Part shown: positions 1 through 7,694 of the stretch, in pieces
Position numbering within the stretch: the stretch's first letter is position 1
Layout: each line of letters opens with the position of its first letter
Assembly (NCBI GenBank): GCA_937877465.1
Contig: CALFIT010000109.1
Span: 1 to 29,557, forward strand
DNA length: 29,557 nucleotides
Direction: 5' to 3'
Source of the DNA: an uncultured Bacteroidales bacterium
GTDB lineage: Bacteria > Bacteroidota > Bacteroidia > Bacteroidales > F082
Program-made: the position numbers and the translations under genes
The notes under the pieces: model-generated
The model's input: only the letters and a program-made list of their open reading frames with translations
The model's database searches: none
Told to the model about the DNA's origin: nothing

Positions 1-984
1 GTGTACGGTGCCTTGGTTGTCGATGGCGATGGTGGCGCAGTTGTCAGGAGCCCAGATGCTGTCGGTCTCAGAAGTGATGGCGGTCTGGTTCCAGTCCAAA
101 GCGTGGTTGTAGGGGAACTCGGCGATGATTTGCTTTTCCCAAGTCTCGCCGTTGTCGCGCGAGATGATGTAGAACAGGTCGTAGTTCATGCTGACGAAGA
201 GGATGGCGATTTGGTCACCGTTGGTGGCAATCACATAGTCGTCGGCACCGATGTCGTTGATGTACATGCCTTCGACGTCGACCAACGGCGGGTCGGCCAA
301 GTCGGTGAAGGTTACGCCACCGTCGGTGGAACGCATGTAATACACATAGTTAAGCAGGGTGTTGCTGCTGTTCTGCTGGGCGCTCACGACGTGCACATAT
401 TGGCCGTTGTGGGTGGTGGCGATTCTCGGCCAAGTGGTGGTGTTGAAGGTGTAGACCTTGTCCCAGGTGCCTTCGCCCTTGGTGGCTCTCGAATAGAGGT
501 TCACATTGCCGCCGGCGTGGGAGGCAACGATTTCGCCGTCGCCCCAAGTGGCGATGGACGGCCAACCGGAATAGGCGTCTTCGATGCGGTCTTCAGGCAT
601 GTCGCCAAAGGCTTCGCCGTCGTAGTAGTTGTAGCCAGTACCACGGTTGGGGTAGCTGCTTTGGCCAGTGTTGTCCATCGTGGCGACCACGGCAACGGTC
701 CCGTCAGGCCACACAGCGAGGCGGTTGCCCAACGCGCTGTTCGTCTGAAGGTCGTAGTTGGTCATCATGGTTTCGAATTCCAGCAGAGTGTCGGTGTCTC
801 TCTGCGCGGCAATTCTTGTCATGGCCTCGAAATTGAAGCTCTGTGCGGGAGTTTCGGCTTCGATGGCGGTCTTAACGTGCGTCAGCACGGGGGTGTTTGC
901 AACGTCCGACTTCTTGGCCGGCACTTGAGCAAAACCCATCATCCCAATAGCAAGGATGAGCGATAAGGGTAATACCTTTTTCAT
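1..984 (-). CDS. Secreted Asp-box (BNR-like) repeat protein, C-terminus cut by window edge
   Basis: Reading from ATG at 984, 328 codons stay open to the window edge, so the C-terminal part is missing. The first 19 or so residues (MKKVLPLSLILAIGMMGFAQ) form a Sec signal peptide. The mature part contains SRDNGETW, an Asp-box (S-x-D-x-G-x-x-W) typical of sialidase/BNR-type beta-propellers, plus a neighbouring STDGGVTF variant. It is clearly a paralog of the adjacent full-length protein: both share NYDLQ-NSALGN near the start, WPDG, YDGE, TKGEG and IAIDN at matching places. By analogy with that copy the missing end probably carries a T9SS sorting domain. Nothing visible shows catalytic activity; a surface adhesin or glycan-binding propeller is possible. 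It lies downstream of its paralog on the same strand but has its own promoter-like motif and an intervening terminator. Function unknown. Confidence 0.85.
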   Translation of the reverse strand, partial: MKKVLPLSLILAIGMMGFAQVPAKKSDVANTPVLTHVKTAIEAETPAQSFNFEAMTRIAAQRDTDTLLEFETMMTNYDLQTNSALGNRLAVWPDGTVAVVATMDNTGQSSYPNRGTGYNYYDGEAFGDMPEDRIEDAYSGWPSIATWGDGEIVASHAGGNVNLYSRATKGEGTWDKVYTFNTTTWPRIATTHNGQYVHVVSAQQNSSNTLLNYVYYMRSTDGGVTFTDLADPPLVDVEGMYINDIGADDYVIATNGDQIAILFVSMNYDLFYIISRDNGETWEKQIIAEFPYNHALDWNQTAITSETDSIWAPDNCATIAIDNQGTVH

Positions 985-1049
985 TTTGTGTTGGTTTTTA
1001 ATGAATAATTAGTGATTTGTGTGTGATTTGTTTTCCATAATTGAGGCCG

Positions 1050-1057
1050 CAAATATA
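1050..1057 (-). promoter_or_regulatory. Bacteroidota-type -7 promoter element (TATATTTG)
   Basis: On the minus strand this reads TATATTTG, matching TAnnTTTG, 66 nt upstream of the ATG at 984. I see no TTG at the expected -33 distance. The leader also contains AATAATTAG (1004-1012, plus-strand reading), shared with two other secreted-protein genes in the window. Confidence 0.5.
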
Positions 1058-1155
1058 TGCAATTTTCGGTTATGATGATACTTTTAGGCTTTTTTTTCAG
1101 CGATTTTTCTGTGCTGCAAAGATTGTGCCAGCCGTTGTGATGCGGGTGAAAAAAG

Positions 1156-1182
1156 AAAAGGAGGCCCGACGACCTCCTTTTT
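1156..1182 (-). terminator. Rho-independent terminator after the full-length Asp-box gene
   Basis: AAAAGGAGG at 1156-1164 pairs with CCTCCTTTT at 1173-1181 around an 8-nt loop. Read on the minus strand, the stem is followed by a T-rich run (complement of 1145-1155). It lies 21 nt past the stop codon at 1203, so it should separate the two paralogs transcriptionally. Confidence 0.8.
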
Positions 1183-1202
1183 CGTTTTGTGTTCAGGGTG
1201 GA

Positions 1203-3263
1203 TTACTTCACGATGAACTTCATGGTGTTCTCAAAGCCGTTGGCCTTCACGGTGACGAAGTAGATGCCACTGTTGAGTTCGGCGGTGCTGATGTTCGGGC
1301 AGTTGATACCCATGTTGATGTTCACGGTCTTGTTCATCACGTTTTGGCCCATGATGTTGTAGACGCTGATGCTCATCTCGGAGGCCTGCGAGGCGTTCAC
1401 TTCGATGTTCAGCACGTCGGTGGCGGGGTTGGGATAGACGCGGGTGCTCGTCATCGGGTTGACGGCGCTGTGGTCTTCGACGGCCCAAGTCTCCATGCCG
1501 GGGTCTTCGGGCGACGGGGTGAGCTTCACGGCGTAGATGTAGTTCTCGCTCAGGCCGCCATTGTTGCTGTTCGGGTAGGTGTCGCTGATGTCCAAGTAGA
1601 GGCCTTGGTATTCGTCGGCTGAGAAAGCCATCCAGAAGGAGCCGTCGTAAGCCACGGGGCTGGCCATGGTCGGATAGGCTTCTTCGTATTCGTGGATGAA
1701 GTCGGCTGTCAGGTTGTAGGCGTGGTCAAACCAAGTGCCGGTGTAGTCTCTCAGGGTGACGTAGGCGCTTCTGTAGGAGAACTCGGTGCCGGCGTTGATT
1801 CTCAGTTCAGACCAAACGCTGAAGACGATGGCGACGTTGCCAAGGTTGTCGACCGAAACGGCAGGCATGGTGGCAAGGCCGAGGCTGCGGTAGTGCCATG
1901 TGGCGCCGATGATGTTTTCATAGTCCATTTGGCCGTTGCCGTTTTCGTCGACATAGCCGAAGAGGTGGAGGTTGGCTTCCTGGCCGTTCACTGCGGCCAA
2001 GGCTTCGATGCGGTCGACGGCGAGGGTCCAGCCGATGCCGTTGCTGGCATATTCGGGGAATTGGGAGTCGACGCTCGACTGGCCGAAGGGCAGGATTTCG
2101 TGGCCACCCAATTCGTTGGTGTAGTTGGAGTTCCAATACACGATGCCGTAGTTGTAGGCCGGCCAATAGGTGTAGTGGCTGTCGTCGGTCACTCTCCAGC
2201 GGAACAGGGCGAAGGCAGCGTGGACCACGCCGTTGTTGTCGATGGCGATGCTGTGCGAGTTGTCGCTGGTGACGATGGAGTCGGTCATGCCTTCCGGATA
2301 GTCGGCGAAGGCGACGGCGTGGACGGGATCGCCGTCCTCACCAAGAATCGGGTAGGGGGCGATGGTTTGGCGTTCCCAGGTCTCGCCGTTGTCGTGCGAA
2401 ATCATGTACATCACCTCGGTGGTGTAGGCGCTGAGCATGACGGCCACGTTGTTGCCGTTGGCGGCCATCACGTAGTCGTCGGCGCTGAATTGGTTGCGGT
2501 AGTCGCCGTCGGCGTCGTTGTCGAGGCCGGGGAGGTCGTTGAGTTCTTCCGGGATGTCCCAAGTGTCGCCATCGTGCGTGACGCGCACATAGTAGATGTG
2601 GTTGTCATAGGTGCCGTCGGGGAGGCTGATTTGCTTGCACATGACGAGGTGGACATACTTGTCGTTGGGTCCGCTGACGACCACTCTCGGCCAGGTGGGG
2701 CTGCCGTAGTCGGCACCCCAGTTGTAGATGAGCTGCCATTCGCCTTCGCCCTTGGTGGGACGATAGTAGAGGTTGACGCCGGTGGCGTGCGAAGCCAGCA
2801 CTTCGCCGTCGCCGCAAGCGGCTACGGTGGGCCAACCCGACTTGACGGGCTCTTGGCGCACTTCAGGCTCTTCGCCGAAGCTCTCGCCGTCGTAGAAGTT
2901 GTAGCCGGCACCACGGTCCGGGAAACTGGTGTTTTGGCTGTGGTCCCACGTGGCAACGACGGAAGCCGAGCCGTCGGGCCAAACGGCGATACGGTTGCCG
3001 AGGGCCGAGTTCGACTGCAAGTCGTAGTTGGTGGTCATGGTGGTGAACTCCTCCGAGTATCTGTTGCTGCGGGGAGCTTGGGTCATATTTTCAGGCATGT
3101 TGAATTGGATGCCTTGTGCTTGCGACCCGTCGACTTGGCGGAGTGCGCTGGGCTTTTCAGCCGTTGCGCTCGCGTTCTTTACCTGATTGCTCACGGTAAC
3201 TCTTTGGGCAAAGCCGGTCATGGCGACGGCCAATGCCAATGACATGAATAATACTTTCTTCAT
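1203..3263 (-). CDS. Secreted Asp-box (BNR-like) protein with T9SS sorting domain
   Basis: The 686-residue product starts with a clear signal peptide (residues 1-20, cleavage after GFAQ). The body has Asp-box-like motifs: THDGDTW at about 229-235 and SHDNGETW at 289-296, of the kind found on beta-propeller blades of sialidases and other BNR proteins. Residues from about 609 to 686 form a T9SS type A sorting domain, with YPNPATD, a central YNIMGQ segment, GIYFV and the terminal KFIVK. The product should therefore cross the outer membrane through T9SS and be surface-anchored or released. No sialidase RIP motif or other catalytic signature was seen, so I call no enzyme activity. It is the complete member of a tandem pair with the truncated gene at the window start, and is divergent from the GH92 gene. 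Confidence 0.9.
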   Translation of the reverse strand: MKKVLFMSLALAVAMTGFAQRVTVSNQVKNASATAEKPSALRQVDGSQAQGIQFNMPENMTQAPRSNRYSEEFTTMTTNYDLQSNSALGNRIAVWPDGSASVVATWDHSQNTSFPDRGAGYNFYDGESFGEEPEVRQEPVKSGWPTVAACGDGEVLASHATGVNLYYRPTKGEGEWQLIYNWGADYGSPTWPRVVVSGPNDKYVHLVMCKQISLPDGTYDNHIYYVRVTHDGDTWDIPEELNDLPGLDNDADGDYRNQFSADDYVMAANGNNVAVMLSAYTTEVMYMISHDNGETWERQTIAPYPILGEDGDPVHAVAFADYPEGMTDSIVTSDNSHSIAIDNNGVVHAAFALFRWRVTDDSHYTYWPAYNYGIVYWNSNYTNELGGHEILPFGQSSVDSQFPEYASNGIGWTLAVDRIEALAAVNGQEANLHLFGYVDENGNGQMDYENIIGATWHYRSLGLATMPAVSVDNLGNVAIVFSVWSELRINAGTEFSYRSAYVTLRDYTGTWFDHAYNLTADFIHEYEEAYPTMASPVAYDGSFWMAFSADEYQGLYLDISDTYPNSNNGGLSENYIYAVKLTPSPEDPGMETWAVEDHSAVNPMTSTRVYPNPATDVLNIEVNASQASEMSISVYNIMGQNVMNKTVNINMGINCPNISTAELNSGIYFVTVKANGFENTMKFIVK

Positions 3264-3312
3264 GATGTTGTTATTTAGTTAATAATTAGGATTTGTCCCG
3301 ACAATGGGGCTA

Positions 3313-3320
3313 CAAATATA
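3313..3320 (-). promoter_or_regulatory. Bacteroidota-type -7 promoter element (TATATTTG)
   Basis: TATATTTG on the minus strand, 50 nt upstream of the ATG at 3263. It is the same octamer at a similar distance as in front of the paralog. AATAATTAG follows at 3281-3289 (plus-strand reading). No convincing -33 element was found. Confidence 0.5.
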
Positions 3321-3427
3321 GACATTTTTCATTTACGATGAGGCTTTTTGGCATTTTTTCGCGAAACGAATGAAGATTATTCCTATTTTTACGGCGTGAA
3401 AGAGAGATCTTGTAAACTCAAAAAAAT

Positions 3428-6400
3428 ATGAAAAGACTGTTTCTTCCTATGGCAATATGCCTTGTCCTTGCGGCCTGCACCTCGCAGCCCAAGGCTGATT
3501 ACGTCACAGAGCCTGCCACTTGCGTCGACCCGTTCATTGGGACGGGCGGCCACGGCCACACCTTCCCCGGCGCCACGGTGCCCTTCGGCATGGTGCAGTT
3601 CAGCCCCGACACCCGCATGAACGACTGGGACGGCTGCTCGGGCTACCACACCTCCGACCACACCATCCTCGGCTTCAGCACCACCCACCTCAGCGGCACG
3701 GGCTGCTCCGACTACGGCGACTTCCGCTTCATGCCCATGACGGGTGAAGTGATTTTCGGCAAAGGCGACGAAGACAACACCGCCACGGGCTACCGCTCGG
3801 CCTTCCAGCACGAGAACGAAGATGCCAAGGCGGGCTACTATGCCGTACTCCTCGACGACTATGACACCAAGGTGGAACTCACCACGGGCGACCGCGTGGG
3901 CATGATGCGCTGCACTTTCCCGCAAGGTGCCGACGCGCACTTGCTGCTCGACATGGTGGAAGGCGTCAACGACGAGCTCGTCTATGACTCGTGGCTCCAA
4001 ATCGAGGGCGATAACGCCATCAGCGGCTACCGCCGCACCCGCGACTGGGCCCGCGAGCAATACCTTTACTTCTACGCCGAGTTCTCGAAGCCGTTCAAGG
4101 AATACACCTTTATCAATAAGGGCCAGCCCACCCGCGACGAAAGGGTGGAGAGCGACTTCATCAAGGCGTGGTTCGACTTCGATGTGGCTGACGGTCAGCC
4201 TGTTGTGATGCGCTTGGCCCTCTCTGCCGTCGACGTGGAAGGCGCGAAGAACAACCTGAAGGCTGAATTGGCCGATGGTGACTTCGACTTCGATGCCTTG
4301 CGCCAAAAGGCCTACGACCAATGGAACACCGAGCTGAAACGCTACGAAGTGGCCGACCCCAACGAGGCGAACAAGACCGTGTTCTACACCGCGCTCTACC
4401 ACACCATGATTGCGCCCAACCTCTACAGCGACGCCGATGGCCGTTATCGCGCCCACGACTTGAAAGTCTATCAGTCCGAGAGGCCGGTCTATACCGTCTT
4501 TTCCTTGTGGGACACCTTCCGCAGCCTGCACCCGCTGTTCAGCCTCATGCAACGCGAGCGCACCTTGGACTTCATCAACACCTTTATTAATAAGTACGAG
4601 ACCAACCCCCACCACCTGTTGCCCATTTGGGAATTGGCCGCCAACGAGACCTACTGCATGATCGGCAACCACGCCATCCCCGTCATCGCCGATGCCTATT
4701 TTGCTGGCATCCGCGACTTCGACACCGAGAAGGCGTTGGAGGCCATGGTCGCCTCGTCGAAGATGGACTTCCGTGGCATGGGTGCCTACATGAAATACGG
4801 CTACATCCCGATTGAGGCCGAAGGCGAGGCCGTTTCCAAGACCCTCGAATATGCCTACGACGACTGGTGCGTGGCCCGCATGGCCGAGGCTATGGGCAAA
4901 CAGGACATCGCCGACGAGTTCTACGCCCGCGCTCAGGCCTACAAGAACATCTACAACCCTGAAAACCAATTCTTCCAAGGTAGGCGCAACGGCGGCTGGA
5001 TGCATCCCTTCGACCCCGCGCAAGTCAACTTCACGCTGACCGAGGCCAACTCCTACCAATACGGCTTCTTCGTGCCGCAAGACGTGAATGGCCATATCGA
5101 CCTGATGGGCGGTAGCGACAGCTATGAGGCCAAACTCGACGCCCTCTTCAACGCCCCTTCCAACCTGACGGGACGCGAGCAGCCCGACATCACTGGACTC
5201 ATCGGGCAATACGCCCACGGCAACGAGCCGAGCCACAACACGGTGTATATGTACAACTTCGTCGGGCAGCCGAGCAAGACACAGTTTTATGTGAAGAAAG
5301 TGCTTGACGACTTCTACACCGACCGTCGCGACGGCTATGCCGGCAACGAGGACTGCGGCCAGATGTCGGCGTGGGGCGTGCTGTCGTGCATGGGCTTCTA
5401 TCCTGCCACGCCAGCTGCAGGTTATTATGTGCTCGGATTGCCGCGTTTCCAGAACCTCAAGCTGACCTTCGAGAACGGCAAGCAGTTTGAAGTCGTCGCC
5501 AAGAACCTGAGCGAGAAGAACTGCTATGTGAAGTCGGTGAAGCTGAACGGCAAGCCCTTGCAACGCAGCTACATCACCTTCGAGGAGGTCTACAGCGGCG
5601 GCACGTTGGAGTTCACCATGACCGACCGACCCGATTCCGACTGGGCCACACAACCCGAAAACTGCCCCGTGATGCGCATCGCGGGTGAGGGCATCGTCAT
5701 CGTCCCGACCATCGACGCCTTGTCGGACACCTTCTTCGACAGCCTCATGGTCAGCATGAGCCATCCCGTGGAAGGTGCGAAGATCTATTATACCCTCGAC
5801 GGCACTGAGCCTGACGCGAACAGCCTGCTTTACGAACAGCCCCTTTGCCTGAAGGAAAGCGCGACCGTGCGTGCCGCCGCCCTGCAAGACGGTCGCTGGA
5901 GCCGTGTCATGGATGCCGAGTATTACCTGATCGACGCCCGCCACAGCGTGAAGTTGGAGAACCCTTACAACGAGCAATACGCCGCCGGAGGACTCAAGGC
6001 CCTCATCGACCATCAGCGCGGCGGCGAGAACTTCCGCACGGGCGCATGGCAAGGCTACTACGGCGTCGACCTCATCGCCACCGTCGACTTGGGCCAGCCC
6101 AAGCGCATCAACCGCGTGGCGGGTAGCTTCTTGCAGGAGGCCTACTCGTGGATCTGGATGCCGACCGAGGTGGAGTATTTCGTCAGCGACGACGGCAAGA
6201 CGTTCCGCAGCGTGGGCAAGGTGAAAAACGACATCCCCGTAGATGCCGACAATGCCTACATCCAAGAGATGGAAGTGCGTCCGCGCACCAACGCCCGCTA
6301 TGTGAAGATGGTGGCCAAGACCCTCGGCATCTGCCCCGAAGGCCACGTTGGCGCAGGCCAGAAGTGCTGGATCTTCTGCGACGAATTGGTGATAGAATGA
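3428..6400 (+). CDS. GH92 family alpha-mannosidase-type lipoprotein
   Basis: The 990-residue product starts with a lipoprotein signal whose lipobox is LAAC (Cys17). No acidic surface-export signal follows the Cys, so a periplasm-facing lipoprotein is more likely (inference). The GH92 fold begins at once with DPFIGTGGHGHTFPGA (34-49) and PFGMVQFSPD. Further family signatures are CMIGNHA-PVIADAY, GNEPSHN (598-604) and GNEDCGQMSAW (639-649). GH92 enzymes are calcium-dependent exo-alpha-mannosidases that trim N-glycans or mannans; linkage specificity cannot be read here. After the catalytic core come a chitobiase C-terminal-like beta domain (about 759-835, with YYTLDGTEPD) and an F5/8-type C (discoidin-like) domain (about 840-990), probably for carbohydrate binding. 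The phosphofructokinase gene follows after 20 nt, so the two are probably co-transcribed. ATG 3428 is favoured because it starts the signal peptide. Confidence 0.93.
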   Translation: MKRLFLPMAICLVLAACTSQPKADYVTEPATCVDPFIGTGGHGHTFPGATVPFGMVQFSPDTRMNDWDGCSGYHTSDHTILGFSTTHLSGTGCSDYGDFRFMPMTGEVIFGKGDEDNTATGYRSAFQHENEDAKAGYYAVLLDDYDTKVELTTGDRVGMMRCTFPQGADAHLLLDMVEGVNDELVYDSWLQIEGDNAISGYRRTRDWAREQYLYFYAEFSKPFKEYTFINKGQPTRDERVESDFIKAWFDFDVADGQPVVMRLALSAVDVEGAKNNLKAELADGDFDFDALRQKAYDQWNTELKRYEVADPNEANKTVFYTALYHTMIAPNLYSDADGRYRAHDLKVYQSERPVYTVFSLWDTFRSLHPLFSLMQRERTLDFINTFINKYETNPHHLLPIWELAANETYCMIGNHAIPVIADAYFAGIRDFDTEKALEAMVASSKMDFRGMGAYMKYGYIPIEAEGEAVSKTLEYAYDDWCVARMAEAMGKQDIADEFYARAQAYKNIYNPENQFFQGRRNGGWMHPFDPAQVNFTLTEANSYQYGFFVPQDVNGHIDLMGGSDSYEAKLDALFNAPSNLTGREQPDITGLIGQYAHGNEPSHNTVYMYNFVGQPSKTQFYVKKVLDDFYTDRRDGYAGNEDCGQMSAWGVLSCMGFYPATPAAGYYVLGLPRFQNLKLTFENGKQFEVVAKNLSEKNCYVKSVKLNGKPLQRSYITFEEVYSGGTLEFTMTDRPDSDWATQPENCPVMRIAGEGIVIVPTIDALSDTFFDSLMVSMSHPVEGAKIYYTLDGTEPDANSLLYEQPLCLKESATVRAAALQDGRWSRVMDAEYYLIDARHSVKLENPYNEQYAAGGLKALIDHQRGGENFRTGAWQGYYGVDLIATVDLGQPKRINRVAGSFLQEAYSWIWMPTEVEYFVSDDGKTFRSVGKVKNDIPVDADNAYIQEMEVRPRTNARYVKMVAKTLGICPEGHVGAGQKCWIFCDELVIE

Positions 6401-6420
6401 TAACTATTAAATGAAATAAT

Positions 6421-7638
6421 ATGAAAGAATCCATCGTAATCCTCGCCGGCGGCGGTCCGGCTCCCGGAATCAACACCGTCATCAGCACCGTGGCCAAGAC
6501 CTTCCTCAAGGACGGCTACCGTGTGCTCGGCCTCAACGAAGGCTACAAGAACCTCTTCAAGCCCAATCCCGACGTGGTCGAGATGGACTTCCTCTATGCT
6601 GACGCCATCCTCAAACAAGGCGGTTCGGCCCTGAAGATGAGCCGCTACAAACCCAAGAACGAGGAGTTCAACACCGACTTCTTCGTCAACAACAACATCA
6701 AACTGCTGGTGACCATCGGCGGCGACGACACCGCTTCGACGGCCAACCGCATCTCCAAGTTTTTGGCCAACAGTGGCTTCCCCATCCAGAACATTCATGT
6801 GCCCAAGACCATCGACAACGACCTGCCCTTGCCCGAAGGCAGCCCGACCTTTGGCTACTATTCCGCCAAGGACGCCGCCGTGCATCTCGTGCAGACCATC
6901 TACGAAGACGCCCGCACCAGCGGCAACTGGTTCGTGGTGTCGGCGATGGGGCGCGAGGCGGGCCATTTGGCTTTCGGCATGACGTCGGCCTGCCACTGCC
7001 CGATGGTGGTCATCCCTGAGATGTTCAACAAGGCGGAAGTCACCTTCGACGCCATCATCAAGCTCGTGGTCAGCTCCATCGTGAAGCGCAAGCTGTTGGG
7101 TGTCAACTACGGTGTGGCCATCATCAGCGAGGGCGTGTTCCACTTCATGAGCGACGACGAAATCGAGAAGTCGGGCGTGGCCTTTACCTACGACGAACAC
7201 GGTCATCCCGAACTTGGTAATGTCAGCAAGGCTCACATTTTCAACCTTTTGCTGCAACAAAGGCTGAAGGCTTTGGGTATGAACGTGAAGAGCCGTCCCG
7301 TCGAAATCGGTTACGGCATCCGTTGCGTCGAGCCTAACGGCTACGACCTGACCTATTGCTCGCTTTTGGGCTACGGCGTGAAGAAGCTCTACGACAAGGG
7401 TGTGAGTGGCGCGATGGTCACGGCCAACCCGAAGGGTGAGATTGTGCCGCTCTACCTGAAGGATGTGGAGGACGAGAACGGCAAGATCAAGCCGCGCTTG
7501 GTGAACCTCAACGGCCCGAAGGCCGAGCTGATCTTCAACGACGGTTTGCAATACATCAGCCCCGCCGACTACGAAGCGGCGAAGGCCTACCTTCCCAATC
7601 CGGAGGACTACGACTTCAAGAAGATTTTGAAGTGGTAA
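6421..7638 (+). CDS. 6-phosphofructokinase, probably pyrophosphate-dependent
   Basis: The 405-residue cytosolic enzyme phosphorylates fructose 6-phosphate to fructose 1,6-bisphosphate. Family motifs are GGGPAPGIN (10-18), GGDD (100-103), PKTIDND (128-134, with the catalytic Asp) and MGREAGHLA (176-184). ATP-dependent enzymes have GGDG and PGTIDND at these sites. An Asp (D103) instead of the second Gly and a Lys (K129) instead of Gly are the established markers of PPi-dependent phosphofructokinases, which also work reversibly. I infer PPi as phosphoryl donor from these two residues only. Length is somewhat above the roughly 320 residues of E. coli PfkA and fits the longer PPi-type or group-III branches. 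The gene follows the GH92 gene by 20 nt and ends at a strong terminator. Confidence 0.92.
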   Translation: MKESIVILAGGGPAPGINTVISTVAKTFLKDGYRVLGLNEGYKNLFKPNPDVVEMDFLYADAILKQGGSALKMSRYKPKNEEFNTDFFVNNNIKLLVTIGGDDTASTANRISKFLANSGFPIQNIHVPKTIDNDLPLPEGSPTFGYYSAKDAAVHLVQTIYEDARTSGNWFVVSAMGREAGHLAFGMTSACHCPMVVIPEMFNKAEVTFDAIIKLVVSSIVKRKLLGVNYGVAIISEGVFHFMSDDEIEKSGVAFTYDEHGHPELGNVSKAHIFNLLLQQRLKALGMNVKSRPVEIGYGIRCVEPNGYDLTYCSLLGYGVKKLYDKGVSGAMVTANPKGEIVPLYLKDVEDENGKIKPRLVNLNGPKAELIFNDGLQYISPADYEAAKAYLPNPEDYDFKKILKW

Positions 7639-7640
7639 GA

Positions 7641-7678
7641 AACAAATCGGGGCGGCCAAATGGTCGCCCCGATTTGTT
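7641..7678. terminator. Bidirectional rho-independent terminator between convergent genes
   Basis: AACAAATCGGGGCGGCC pairs with GGTCGCCCCGATTTGTT around an AAAT loop, with one G-T mismatch. The stem starts 3 nt after the phosphofructokinase stop and lies 17 nt from the protease stop on the other strand. The A/T-rich arms give a T-run in both directions. Confidence 0.85.
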
Positions 7679-7694
7679 GATGGTTGAATGAACC

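Noticed and set aside
1203..3263. Sialidase call for the Asp-box protein
   Set aside because: Asp-box motifs occur in many beta-propellers; no sialidase RIP motif or catalytic residues were seen.
3389..6346. 985-codon antisense ORF opposite the GH92 gene
   Set aside because: It mirrors a well-supported GH92 gene. Its product is rich in H, V, A, G and E without domains, as expected from antisense reading of GC-biased codons.
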